A stretch of 64,000 nt of DNA from the NCBI RefSeq assembly GCF_001682855.1, contig NZ_MAQW01000034.1, forward strand, positions 104,342 to 168,341. The letters are read 5' to 3'. Of this stretch, positions 11,398-19,619 are shown piece by piece (within the stretch, counting starts at the first letter, position 1; every line of letters starts with the position of its first letter). The notes beneath the pieces were generated by a model that saw nothing but the letters and a program-made list of their open reading frames with translations, ran no database searches and was not told where the DNA came from. This DNA is from Bacillus sp. FJAT-27264. GTDB lineage: Bacteria > Bacillota > Bacilli > Paenibacillales > Paenibacillaceae. The position numbers and the translations under genes are program-made.

Positions 11398-12774
11398 ATG
11401 AAGAGTCATGACAAAATCATATCCAGCATTTTTGTGCTGATTATGGCGGGTATGGCTATTTTCTGGGCAGATTCAAACCATAGTTGGACAGTGCTAGGCA
11501 CTATTGCCACGGTTGCTTGTTTCGCACTATTCGTATTATTGGGTCTGCGCACGATACCTGTTTTATCAGAATATATTCTGACTAGCAAGCAACCAGAAGA
11601 GATGCAGAGTAATAGAACGGACCGCGGGAGTAGGCGGGCATGGCTGAACATTATTAGCTGGATGGTGCTAAGTCGTATTCTCCTTCTGATCATTGGTTAT
11701 GCTTTTCTGATCATACAGAATGGTTATTCTGGTGGTCTCTTCAGTAAAATGATGGAGACATGGCACATATCGGGGATCGATGCTTCTTCTTATCTTGGTA
11801 TTGCGGAGAACTGGTATGTGACAGAGGGAGATGCTAAATATCACCTTGTGTTCTTCCCCTTTTTACCGAATTTAATTAAAGTAGTTGAGATATTTACGGG
11901 TAGTTATGTTGCGGCAGGATTTGTTGTTTCTATCCTTAGTTCGATCGTTGCGGCTCTGTTCGCTTATGAGCTTGCTAGACTGGATATGTCGCGGAGAAAT
12001 GCTATGCGAGTGGTGAAGTATATTTTTATAGTTCCTGCGGCGTTCTTTTTCCTCATCCCTATGACGGAATCACTATTTTTGGCACTTTCTCTGATGTGTA
12101 TCTATTTTGTACGTAAAAAGAAGTGGCTCATAGGATGCTTGTTCGGTGCACTGGCAGCCTATACGCGTTCTCCAGGAATACTTCTGGCTGTACCGGTCGC
12201 TATTGAATTTATACGGGAGCTGCGGGACACCTATAAAGGAATACATAGAAGGACATTTATAAGCAAATTGGTTTATGCCTTTGTTGGCCTTTTCACTATA
12301 TCGCTGGGGCTGCTGGCCTATCTTTATATTAATTATGATGTTACAGGCAACGCGTTTCAGTATAGTATCTATCAAAAAGAGCATTGGTTCCAAAAGCTCT
12401 ATTTCTTTTTCGATACCGTAAGATATCAGATGGAGTATGCTGTTGGTACTTTTCTTGAGGGAGATAGCCGCAATTTTCTTGGATTATGGTTACCCAATTT
12501 GCTGACGATATTCTCCGCTCTGATCGTTATCTGTATAGCTGCGAAGAAGCTGAATCCTGCATATACAGCATATTTCATCGTGTATTTCGCGTTTGTAGTT
12601 GCTCCTACCTGGCTGTTGTCCGCCCCACGTTACTTTATCGTTGTGTTTCCTCTGGCTTTTGCAGCGGTGGCGCTCACAGAAGAGAAGTCTAAGGATGCTG
12701 CACTTACCGCAGTATCTGTTATGGGCGGTTTGTTATATCTCGCATTATTTGTGGCGGGTTATCCTATATATTGA
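11398..12774 (+). CDS. PIG-V/Gpi18-like mannosyltransferase family membrane protein
   Basis: A 458-residue polytopic protein with about 10-12 hydrophobic helices. A luminal-type loop after the third helix carries 'GIDASSYLGIAENWY', and a later segment reads 'FFPFLPNLI'; this pattern matches the bacterial COG5542 group related to Gpi18/PIG-V, which uses polyprenyl-phosphate sugars outside the membrane. The Asp in the first loop would be the catalytic candidate by analogy with GT-C enzymes. TGGAGGT precedes the ATG by six bases, and the gene is followed by a strong terminator. The donor and acceptor sugars cannot be inferred. Confidence 0.65.
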   Translation: MKSHDKIISSIFVLIMAGMAIFWADSNHSWTVLGTIATVACFALFVLLGLRTIPVLSEYILTSKQPEEMQSNRTDRGSRRAWLNIISWMVLSRILLLIIGYAFLIIQNGYSGGLFSKMMETWHISGIDASSYLGIAENWYVTEGDAKYHLVFFPFLPNLIKVVEIFTGSYVAAGFVVSILSSIVAALFAYELARLDMSRRNAMRVVKYIFIVPAAFFFLIPMTESLFLALSLMCIYFVRKKKWLIGCLFGALAAYTRSPGILLAVPVAIEFIRELRDTYKGIHRRTFISKLVYAFVGLFTISLGLLAYLYINYDVTGNAFQYSIYQKEHWFQKLYFFFDTVRYQMEYAVGTFLEGDSRNFLGLWLPNLLTIFSALIVICIAAKKLNPAYTAYFIVYFAFVVAPTWLLSAPRYFIVVFPLAFAAVALTEEKSKDAALTAVSVMGGLLYLALFVAGYPIY

Positions 12775-12820
12775 TAGGTTGCCGTATGTTTTCTAGGAGT
12801 GTTCATTAAGCGTGTGATTT

Positions 12821-12872
12821 AAAAAGCGTTGGCAGAGAAGAAAACATTCCTCTCGCCAACGCTTTTTTTTAT
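12821..12872 (+). terminator. Intrinsic terminator after the PIG-V-like gene
   Basis: AAAAAGCGTTGGC (12821-12833) pairs with GCCAACGCTTTTT, extended by a GAG/CTC pairing across a bulge and followed by a T8 run. Confidence 0.88.
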
Positions 12873-12941
12873 AGTATGAGTGGGACGTGATTTCTAGGGC
12901 AAGTGTTTGCTAGCTTGGGGAGACTTCTATGCAATCCATAG

Positions 12942-14138
12942 TTATTGATTTAAGGGTTTTTCCTGATGCTCCTCAATCCAATATGGATAATACTCGTTCT
13001 CCCATGTTGTACCGTCATAGTATTCTACAGTTTTTACACAGGCAAGCACAGTTTTTATACCATGTGAGCTATCGAGGCCCCAGCCTTTTTCTGAACCGAA
13101 TGTGGCTTTTGGTACAATATTCACATCTTGAGCGATTCCTACAAATTCTAAGGAAGTATCTCCATATTCTCGTTTAATCTTTATAGGAAGCCCGTTATTA
13201 TCAAAACCCAACATAGATACGTCCATGTTTTTAACAACTTTATCGGTGTTATTACGTGTTATAACTTGAATCATATCAGGATATAGGGATTTGTAAGTAT
13301 CATCTTGAACGATTATAGCGGCTTTCTCTACAGTTACCTCTTGATTTTTTTTGGCTTGTTCCATTTTCTCTTTGCGTTGGAGAGCTAGTTTCTCTTCATT
13401 TTGTTTTTCATAAACTGCTTTTTTAGCCAGCAAATCAGAATCAGTAGACATGATGGATAATCCTTCATTAATAACTTTGATAGCTTCATCATATTTGTGA
13501 TCTGTTGAAAGTTTCTGAGCATCATCCAGAATAGATGTTTTATAGACAGCAAAAGCATCTTTAATTAAGGTTTGGGCATTCGAATAGTTAGCGTGGTCAA
13601 CCTCGTTAACCTTCTTTAATTCAGTTAGAGCATTTTTCACATCATTATTACTCAGGAGTTCTGCTCCGGTCTTAAAGGCCGTTCTTGAATCATTCAATTT
13701 ATCTAGATCTGATTGAGTTGTTCTCACTTCCGAATCCAAAAGGTTAGTTTTCTTAATTATTTCTAGTTGGTTTGAAGCAGTGCTATAATCGATCGTTTCG
13801 TCAGTGTATTCTTTTTTAATTTGTTCTAAGCTGGTTTGAAGATACGTTTTGATTTCTGATTCCTTTTCTAAATCGCCTTTGATTTTGTTTTCATAAATTT
13901 CTATGGCATTTCCAAATTTATTATCTTTAATAGCATTTTTGAATGCATGTACGGATCGGTTATTTAGGATTAAAAATATCGAGGTAATGACGATTATGAC
14001 TCCGATAATACTACTGATTAGAATCCAATTTTTTTTGTTTTTTTTCCTTTCAGAAACCCTACTCGTAGTCTGAGTTCCACAATTTTCGCAGAATAGGCTA
14101 TCCTGGGGCAATTCAGTGTTACACGTTCTACAAAGCAT
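12942..14138 (-). CDS. Zinc-ribbon, single-pass membrane protein with helical extracellular region
   Basis: A 398-residue protein. The N-terminus has a zinc ribbon ([11 protein letters not shown]...FCENCGTQ, two CxxC pairs), then a lysine-rich stretch and one membrane helix at about residues 39-62. A long helical domain (about 70-280) with TPR-like spacing and a lysine/glutamate coiled coil follows, and a C-terminal beta-rich domain of about 110 residues. This architecture (cytoplasmic zinc ribbon, one helix, external domain) is common in Firmicute envelope proteins of unknown role. The start at 14138 is preferred because AAAAGGGG lies seven bases upstream; an ATG two codons earlier is too close to it. 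It is monocistronic as far as I can see. Confidence 0.75.
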   Translation of the reverse strand: MLCRTCNTELPQDSLFCENCGTQTTSRVSERKKNKKNWILISSIIGVIIVITSIFLILNNRSVHAFKNAIKDNKFGNAIEIYENKIKGDLEKESEIKTYLQTSLEQIKKEYTDETIDYSTASNQLEIIKKTNLLDSEVRTTQSDLDKLNDSRTAFKTGAELLSNNDVKNALTELKKVNEVDHANYSNAQTLIKDAFAVYKTSILDDAQKLSTDHKYDEAIKVINEGLSIMSTDSDLLAKKAVYEKQNEEKLALQRKEKMEQAKKNQEVTVEKAAIIVQDDTYKSLYPDMIQVITRNNTDKVVKNMDVSMLGFDNNGLPIKIKREYGDTSLEFVGIAQDVNIVPKATFGSEKGWGLDSSHGIKTVLACVKTVEYYDGTTWENEYYPYWIEEHQEKPLNQ

Positions 14139-14389
14139 GTTCATTCCCCTTTTATTGTACTTACCTGCTTAATTACCTATTCAATATTTTAGTGAATGAT
14201 GTCGAATTAGGTCTTAAGTTGTAGGCATATGATACCATTATACTTAAATAAGAAAATTCCTCCAATTTATTTTTAAAGAATTCTATTAAAAAATAAGACA
14301 CATATTATCACGCTTTTGGTAGAAACCTAATTAAAAGATTTATTGAAAACAGATATTGAATACCTATCCCTACTACTCAGAAACATCCA

Positions 14390-14418
14390 TTGAATTACAT
14401 AGCATCGCAAGTTATACT
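14390..14418 (+). promoter_or_regulatory. SigmaA-type promoter for yojF-bshB2
   Basis: TTGAAT (14390-14395), a 17-bp spacer and TATACT (14413-14418) lie about 115 bases upstream of the yojF start. The rest of the 394-base gap before yojF is AT-rich and holds nothing else I recognise. Confidence 0.65.
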
Positions 14419-14532
14419 TTGATGAGAAATAAGTCACACTTATATCATGTAGGTCCGTTCTGCAAAGGGTTGGATCTTATTTCTTATATGTACATTCAGC
14501 AATACAATTCAGTCAGAGATGGAGGCGTAACA

Positions 14533-14877
14533 TTGCAGCTAATCAATCAGTCAGAAATACAACAAAGAATCGACAGGTTTAAAGATCAGGATATGTATAT
14601 CCATCTTGAGTTGACAATGGGGGCATATGCAGCTCACTTGGATAGCTCTAAGCATTCGGCTTCTACTTTCATCACCAATGCTGTTATTCAATATTCTCAC
14701 GGGTCGATTTCAGGAGAAGGACCTTATCGTATCGGTTTGAAAATGTCGCAAGGTTGGGTGTACTCAGAAGGTTTGACTCACTATGAAGAGAGTGAGACAG
14801 ATAGATTGATCATGGCAGGGCACGACAGTCAAGGCAAGCTTATCGTATCTTTACAATTAAGCCGGGAGCCTTTCTAA
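14533..14877 (+). CDS. yojF: YojF family protein (DUF1806)
   Basis: A 114-residue protein resembling Bacillus YojF in length and in motifs (MYIHLELT, YSHG..SGEGPYRIGLK, GWVYSEGLTHYE, RLIMAGHD). The frame is open much further upstream, but GGAGG at 14521-14525 followed seven bases later by a TTG sets the start and gives the family length. The stop overlaps the ATG of bshB2 (TAATG), as in Bacillus where yojF and yojG are paired. A role linked to bacillithiol is inferred from this conserved pairing; its biochemical activity is not known to me. Confidence 0.88.
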   Translation: MQLINQSEIQQRIDRFKDQDMYIHLELTMGAYAAHLDSSKHSASTFITNAVIQYSHGSISGEGPYRIGLKMSQGWVYSEGLTHYEESETDRLIMAGHDSQGKLIVSLQLSREPF

Positions 14878-15557
14878 TGCATGAGGAGATGAAGAATTCA
14901 GTGGAGAGACATATTCTTGTTGTACTGCCACACCCGGACGACGAGGCCTTCGGTGTAGCGGGTACCCTGGCGAAGCATATACAGAATGGAACTCAGGTAA
15001 CTTATGCCTGCCTGACACTAGGCGAAATGGGCCGGAATATGGGGATTCCACCGTTCGCTAATCGGGTAACCCTTCCCGAGATACGCAAAAAAGAGCTTGA
15101 AGCATCTTGTGAGGCCATTGGGATACAGGATCTAAGAATGCTTGGTTTCCATGACAAGATGATTGAATTTGAGGATCAGGACTTGTTGGATAGTCAAATT
15201 GACGCGCTCTTGAAAGAGCTTAACCCTTCGTTAATCGTTACGTTCTACCCGGGTTATAGCGTTCATCCCGACCATGATGCCACTGGAGCCGCAGTTATCC
15301 GTACGGTTGAAAGACTACCTAAGGCAGAGAGACCCCCTGTTCATTGTGTGGCCTTTGCCCGGAATACGGAGCAAGAGATTGGCAAACCTAATGTTATCAT
15401 TGATGTCAAAGATTTTCTGAAGCCTAAAATGGCATCGATTCAAGCGCATAAATCTCAATTCCAAGCCGCTGAGTTAGTAGGCAGCAAAGAATTGAATGAT
15501 GAAGAGATAGGGGCGCGTTTTGGAACAGAACATTTTTGGATATATCCTTTTAAATAA
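14877..15557 (+). CDS. bshB2: Bacillithiol biosynthesis deacetylase BshB2
   Basis: A 226-residue zinc-dependent LmbE/PIG-L deacetylase. The metal motif PHPDDEAFG (about residue 18) and the later VHPDHDATG supply the His-Asp-Asp and His ligands. BshB enzymes remove the acetyl group from GlcNAc-malate in making bacillithiol, the low-molecular-weight thiol of Bacilli. The ATG overlaps the yojF stop, so translation is coupled. The hydrolase fold could also act on bacillithiol conjugates (Bca-type), but family length and the yojF partner favour BshB2. Confidence 0.9.
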   Translation: MHEEMKNSVERHILVVLPHPDDEAFGVAGTLAKHIQNGTQVTYACLTLGEMGRNMGIPPFANRVTLPEIRKKELEASCEAIGIQDLRMLGFHDKMIEFEDQDLLDSQIDALLKELNPSLIVTFYPGYSVHPDHDATGAAVIRTVERLPKAERPPVHCVAFARNTEQEIGKPNVIIDVKDFLKPKMASIQAHKSQFQAAELVGSKELNDEEIGARFGTEHFWIYPFK

Positions 15558-15583
15558 GGAAGTCAAAACATATAGTAAATTCA

Positions 15584-15624
15584 AACAGCCAATCGCCGGA
15601 AGTTCATCGGTGATTGGTTTTTTA
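15584..15624 (+). terminator. Intrinsic terminator after bshB2
   Basis: CCAATCGCCG pairs with CGGTGATTGG around a 9-base loop, followed by T6, just after the bshB2 stop. Confidence 0.8.
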
Positions 15625-15690
15625 ATTTCGCCTTGGGCAAAAGTGGTAAGATTGATTGTGCAGAGAACAAGAACAGATAGGGTGATAACT

Positions 15691-16785
15691 TTGACAATTG
15701 AAGACCGGCTTAAAGCGCTTAGAGAGGAACTAGTAAAAGATGAGTTTGATTTGCCTATTACCTATACAAACATATCGTATAAGGAATTAGTTAAAACTAA
15801 GAATTTATATTATATGGAAGGTGCCCGACAGCTGAAATTAAAGCATGTACTATCAGACGCTGAAGTTAACATGGTTAATAAAGTATGTGAGGCTATTGAA
15901 AGTTCACTCCATAAATATTATGAAGGTTTCCCATCCGAAGCATACCAGCTATTAAAGCCGGCTATTGATCAACTGAGCTCTTACTTCGATAGTTTTAACT
16001 TATTTAATAGAAGTTCAGACTTACGGTTATATAGAATAAGAAAGGAGGAGACGCCACTTACAAATAAAAAAGACTTATTTCATATTCCGTTTGAAGAAAG
16101 GACGCGTGTATCCACACAGCGGTATAGCATACCAGGATTCCCTTGCCTCTATCTGGGCAGTTCAGTCTACGCATGCCTGGAGGAATTGAGAACAGTCAAT
16201 AATACGCAGCAAATATATATTTCTTCTTTTAAAAATGATCGTGGGATGAATTTCATCGATTTGGGTTATCCCCCTAGAGTAGCGACAAAAGCTTCAGGCA
16301 AAAAAAGTGATGCCGAAAGTTACGATGCTTTAAAAGCGTTATATCTCTGCTGGCCACTAATTGCTGCGTGCTCCGTTCAAGTGAAGAATGATACGCACCC
16401 ATTCAAACCAGAGTACATTGTTCCCCAGCTCTTGCTGCAATGGATAAGGAGCTCAACTCATTTTAATGGAATTCGATATTTTACATCCAGAAGTAAGAGT
16501 TATAGTCAAAGTGTACACTTGTATCAGAACTATGTCTTTCCAGTAAAAGAAAATAAGGAACATGGTTACTGTGATAATCTCGTAAAACATTTTACATTAA
16601 CCGATCCTATCAGCATTGATCAGTTTCGAGCAGACTATGAAAAAGAACGGAATAAGCCTGTATATTTCGGCATGGGTAGGAAAGGAACCATTGACGATAG
16701 TAGTATAAAGATTGATTATCGACCTACTTACTATTCTTACTTAGAAGAAAAATTGGAGGGATTTAATTATTCAACATTGTATTAA
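15691..16785 (+). CDS. RES-domain protein
   Basis: A 364-residue protein whose C-terminal two-thirds matches the RES fold: LYRIRKEE, FHIPFEERTRVSTQRYS, GFPCLYLGSSVYACLEE and later acidic/aromatic blocks, which carry the conserved Arg, Tyr/Ser and Glu positions of the family. Many RES proteins are NAD+ phosphorylase toxins paired with a Xre antitoxin, but here no antitoxin gene is adjacent and the protein is longer than the ~150-residue toxins. It belongs more likely to the large RES type with an N-terminal helical domain (about residues 1-130). The start is taken as TTG 15691 behind AGGGTGAT; GTG 15682 is an alternative. Confidence 0.75.
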   Translation: MTIEDRLKALREELVKDEFDLPITYTNISYKELVKTKNLYYMEGARQLKLKHVLSDAEVNMVNKVCEAIESSLHKYYEGFPSEAYQLLKPAIDQLSSYFDSFNLFNRSSDLRLYRIRKEETPLTNKKDLFHIPFEERTRVSTQRYSIPGFPCLYLGSSVYACLEELRTVNNTQQIYISSFKNDRGMNFIDLGYPPRVATKASGKKSDAESYDALKALYLCWPLIAACSVQVKNDTHPFKPEYIVPQLLLQWIRSSTHFNGIRYFTSRSKSYSQSVHLYQNYVFPVKENKEHGYCDNLVKHFTLTDPISIDQFRADYEKERNKPVYFGMGRKGTIDDSSIKIDYRPTYYSYLEEKLEGFNYSTLY

Positions 16786-16907
16786 TTTTTAAATTCTCAT
16801 TGGAAAAGTTGGTTTTTTATATTGAATATCTGAAATTTGCATGATATTATCTAAATGCAATAATACATTACCTATATTTGATATTATTTAGAAGGAGGAG
16901 AGTACAC

Positions 16908-17717
16908 ATGTCTAATAAAAAGAAATTGCAGTTTGATTCAAATCCAAGACGAGTAAGAGTGGAGTTTGAAGGGATCACAATTGCGGATAGCAAGAATGTG
17001 ATCACGGTTCATGAGAGAGGGCATCTTCCGGTTTATTATTTTCCCGAGAGTGATGTGCGCAAGGATCTGTTCGTAGAATCGGAGCATCATTCCCACTGCC
17101 CATGGAAAGGTGCAGCATCTTACTGGAGTATCAAGGTTGGGGAGCGGATTTCAGAAAATGCAGTTTGGAGCTATCAGAATCCCATTCCCGAGAGTGAGCC
17201 GATCAAAGGATATGTTTCCTTCTATTGGAATCAAGTAGATGCCTGGTTCGAAGAAGATGAAGAGATCTTTGTTCATCCGCGTGATCCCTACAAGAGAGTA
17301 GATGCGCTGCAGAGCTCTCGGCATATCCAGGTAGTGATCGATGGTGTCACGGTAGCGGATAGCAAACGTCCGATCATTGTGTTCGAGACAGGTGTCCCTG
17401 TTCGTTATTATTTACCGAAGGACGATGTGAAGCAGGAGTTCCTGCAGGCAACCGACTTGGAAACGAGATGCCCTTATAAAGGCAAGGCTTCTTATTGGTC
17501 TGCTGAAGTGAATGGTAACGTTCATGAGAATATTGTGTGGAGTTATCTCAATCCGATTCCCGAAATCCCTAAGATTAAGGAATATCTCTCCTTCTATAAT
17601 GAACGTGTAGAGATTTATGTTGACGGCGAGAAAGAAGGAGAGACTTCTTGGTATCGCTCCGCATTGGATTTTTTTAATGCCAATGAGATTAAACCTACGC
17701 TTGTGGAAAGCAATTAA
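16908..17717 (+). CDS. Tandem DUF427 protein (copy 1)
   Basis: A 269-residue protein built of two DUF427 units, at about 10-130 and 140-245. Each unit repeats the pattern ADSK..I.V.E.G, VYYFP..DV or RYYLP.DDV, CP.KG.ASYWS, ENAVWSY.NP.PE and a closing SFY segment. DUF427 proteins are small beta folds of unknown biochemical role. A GGAGGAG lies eight bases before the ATG, which decides this start over an upstream in-frame one. A paralogue with the same two-unit design lies at 21242-22069, on the other side of the transporter and monooxygenase genes. No active-site residues can be named. Confidence 0.85.
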   Translation: MSNKKKLQFDSNPRRVRVEFEGITIADSKNVITVHERGHLPVYYFPESDVRKDLFVESEHHSHCPWKGAASYWSIKVGERISENAVWSYQNPIPESEPIKGYVSFYWNQVDAWFEEDEEIFVHPRDPYKRVDALQSSRHIQVVIDGVTVADSKRPIIVFETGVPVRYYLPKDDVKQEFLQATDLETRCPYKGKASYWSAEVNGNVHENIVWSYLNPIPEIPKIKEYLSFYNERVEIYVDGEKEGETSWYRSALDFFNANEIKPTLVESN

Positions 17718-17753
17718 TTCATAAGGATAACTGCATAGTAGTCTAATATGGCT

Positions 17754-17779
17754 GACCTGATCACAGGAGGTCTTTTTTT
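17754..17779 (+). terminator. Terminator after DUF427 copy 1
   Basis: GACCT (17754-17758) pairs with AGGTC (17768-17772), and the inner CCTG/CAGG can extend the pairing; T7 follows. Confidence 0.65.
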
Positions 17780-17848
17780 ATGCCCTATAACATAAATGAT
17801 CATTTGATTTGAAAATTTTAATCCGATGTGTTTACTTGTTTTTAATGA

Positions 17849-17877
17849 TTGACAAAAAATAATACGTAATATAATAT
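17849..17877 (+). promoter_or_regulatory. SigmaA-type promoter of the transporter leader
   Basis: A consensus TTGACA (17849-17854), 17-bp spacer and TAATAT (17872-17877). It would start an RNA near 17884, about 180 bases before the ATPase start codon. The leader contains a terminator hairpin and a palindrome, annotated separately. Confidence 0.8.
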
Positions 17878-17950
17878 TGCATTAAAGTATTACATTACAG
17901 TATTTCATTATCGGATGTTAATAATATAAGAGGCTAACCTAACAAATGGA

Positions 17951-17997
17951 GGTCTCATTTCCCTAGCAGCTATATGAGGGAGATGTGATCTTTTTTT
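17951..17997 (+). terminator. Attenuator-like terminator within the transporter leader
   Basis: GGTCTCATTTCCCT (17951-17964) pairs with AGGGAGATGTGATC (17977-17990) at 13 of 14 positions, with a 12-base loop and T7 after it. It stands about 65 bases downstream of the predicted start of transcription and 65 bases before the ATPase gene, with no gene ending upstream since the promoter. It therefore looks like a conditional terminator. A candidate competing segment (AGGCT at about 17930) could pair with part of the left arm, but I cannot define an antiterminator with confidence. Confidence 0.7.
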
Positions 17998-18006
17998 ATA
18001 TTTAAA

Positions 18007-18034
18007 ACCAACTAAATTCATTAATTTAGTTGGT
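18007..18034. promoter_or_regulatory. Perfect 12-bp palindrome before the ATPase gene
   Basis: ACCAACTAAATT (18007-18018), a 4-base centre, then AATTTAGTTGGT (18023-18034), ending about 30 bases before the start codon and followed by TATATTTTT. It may be a repressor operator, or a second weak terminator in the RNA. It is not clearly the published box of any regulator I know. Confidence 0.55.
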
Positions 18035-18063
18035 ATATTTTTGAAAAAGGAAGAGTGATTGAT

Positions 18064-18822
18064 ATGGGTGTTGGCGTAGCCGCAGTACAGTTCAAGCAAG
18101 TGACCAAAAATTATGGTTCAGGCAATGTGTTGGAGAATTTTGATCTAACCATACCTACTGGTCAAATCGTTACTATTATCGGACCGTCAGGTTGCGGAAA
18201 GACAACGCTGCTTAAAATGATCAATCGCTTGATAGAACCGGAGTCTGGTTCTGTGCTGGTAGAAGGGCAGGAGGTCAGCACGCTTAATCCAGTTGAGTTG
18301 CGACGGAATATTGGTTATGTCATTCAACAGATCGGGCTATTTCCTCATATGACCATTGAACAAAATATCTCGATCGTTCCAAGACTTAAGGGTGAGAAGA
18401 AAAAGGATTTGGTTCAGCGTACAGAAGAACTTCTGCAATTGATTGGGCTTGATCCCAAGCAATATCGCAGCCGTTACCCGCATGAGTTAAGTGGTGGACA
18501 ACAACAGCGCATCGGTGTAGCGCGTGCACTGGCTTCCAACCCTTCTATTATTCTTATGGATGAACCTTTCAGCGCATTAGATCCCATTAGTAGAGTACAG
18601 CTGCAGAAGGAGCTTATTAAGCTGAATGAGAAAGTGCAGAAGACCATCGTGTTCGTAACACATGATATCGATGAGGCACTTAAAATAGCCGACCAGGTAA
18701 TTTTGCTGAAGGATGGTTTTATTATTCAGACTGGAACGCCTGCGAATTTACTGGAAGCCCCCGCTTCTGACTTCGTTCGTGAATTTCTCGGCGCAGAGCG
18801 GTTTGAACAATACTCAATTTGA
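18064..18822 (+). CDS. ABC transporter ATP-binding protein, OpuB/OpuC (quaternary amine) type
   Basis: A 252-residue ATPase with Walker A GPSGCGKTT (about residue 40), signature LSGGQQQRIGVARAL and Walker B ILMDEPFSALD followed by the H-loop VTHDIDEA. Sequence style (FKQVTKNYG, IGYVIQQIGLFPHMTI) matches the OpuBA/OpuCA group, but it lacks the C-terminal CBS pair of OpuCA-type subunits (about 380 residues). The ATG at 18064 follows AAAGGAAG at a suitable distance; an in-frame GTG three codons earlier is too close. It is first in an operon with the permease gene, 31 bases downstream. Confidence 0.88.
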   Translation: MGVGVAAVQFKQVTKNYGSGNVLENFDLTIPTGQIVTIIGPSGCGKTTLLKMINRLIEPESGSVLVEGQEVSTLNPVELRRNIGYVIQQIGLFPHMTIEQNISIVPRLKGEKKKDLVQRTEELLQLIGLDPKQYRSRYPHELSGGQQQRIGVARALASNPSIILMDEPFSALDPISRVQLQKELIKLNEKVQKTIVFVTHDIDEALKIADQVILLKDGFIIQTGTPANLLEAPASDFVREFLGAERFEQYSI

Positions 18823-18853
18823 TCTTGATTATGAATGAGGGGCGTGGTTAAGG

Positions 18854-19504
18854 GTGGTTCAATTTTGGAATACCTTGCAAGCAGATTGGCCTATGATTTT
18901 ACAGAAGATGGGAGAGCATATCAATCTGTCACTGATCTCGGTGCTGATTGCTTGCCTGATTGCAGTACCGACCGGAATTATCCTTACTGCCTATAAACGT
19001 GTAGCCAACACAGTTATAACGACGGTATCTGTGATCCAGACCATTCCCAGTCTCGCATTATTCGGGTTTATGATCCCGTTTCTGGGCATTGGAACAAAGC
19101 CTGCGATTATCGCATTAACGTTGTATGCATTACTTCCGATTCTTCAGAACACCTATGTAGGTATTGGGGGCGTGAATCAAGCGTTAATTGAAGCGGGTAC
19201 GGGAATGGGAATGACCAGATGGCAGATTCTATGGATGGTTCAACTTCCTATTGCGCGCAGCGTTATTATGGCCGGTGTAAGACTAGTTGCGGTACAGACG
19301 ATCAGTATGGCTACTATTGCTACTTACATTGCTGCTGGAGGTCTGGGCGATATTATTACTAGAGGGATAGCGATGATCAATACGGTAACTATTATGGAAG
19401 GTGCAATTCCTGTATCGCTACTCGTTATTGTCGTTAATTTATTGCTGCTAGGGCTTAATAAGTTGCTTACGCCAAAAGGCTTGCGTCAATATACCAGAAA
19501 TTAA
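18854..19504 (+). CDS. ABC permease, OpuB/OpuC family
   Basis: A 216-residue permease with about five or six membrane helices and the family coupling segment 'EAGTGMGMTRWQILWMVQLP' (EAA-type loop). The family feature 'TISMATIATYIAAGGLGDII' follows. The GTG start has only a weak ribosome site (GAGGGGCG, about 11 bases upstream). In many Firmicutes the homologue is longer because a substrate-binding domain is fused to its C-terminus; here the frame stops at 19504, and a short fragment of a binding-protein tail follows at once. No other binding-protein gene is near, so the transporter appears to lack its own receptor. Confidence 0.85.
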   Translation: MVQFWNTLQADWPMILQKMGEHINLSLISVLIACLIAVPTGIILTAYKRVANTVITTVSVIQTIPSLALFGFMIPFLGIGTKPAIIALTLYALLPILQNTYVGIGGVNQALIEAGTGMGMTRWQILWMVQLPIARSVIMAGVRLVAVQTISMATIATYIAAGGLGDIITRGIAMINTVTIMEGAIPVSLLVIVVNLLLLGLNKLLTPKGLRQYTRN

Positions 19505-19506
19505 TA

Positions 19507-19587
19507 CTTAATGGTGAAGTGGATTTGAAGAAAAGGCCGGAACTGGATGTGGCGAAGGAATGGCTGGAGAGTGAAGGACTGCTGTAA
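19507..19587 (+). pseudogene. Remnant of an OpuAC-type substrate-binding domain (C-terminal tail)
   Basis: The frame beginning at CTT 19507 encodes L-N-G-E-V-D-L-K-K-R-P-E-L-D-V-A-K-E-W-L and then E-S-E-G-L-L and stop. This resembles the typical last 25 residues of glycine-betaine/choline binding domains (LN-x-x-VD...VAKEFL...GLL). It has no start codon or ribosome site and lies three bases after the permease stop. I infer an internal deletion that removed roughly 270-280 codons of a permease-binding-protein fusion or of a separate binding-protein gene. Confidence 0.6.
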
Positions 19588-19619
19588 TTAACAGATAGCA
19601 TAAGGGACGGTGTATAGAG

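Noticed and set aside
15691-16785. RES/Xre toxin-antitoxin pair
   Set aside because: The RES protein is much longer than typical toxins and no Xre-type antitoxin gene is adjacent.
17884-18063. SAM riboswitch or T-box in the transporter leader
   Set aside because: No S-box core, no T-box sequence and no specifier-loop arrangement could be recognised by eye.
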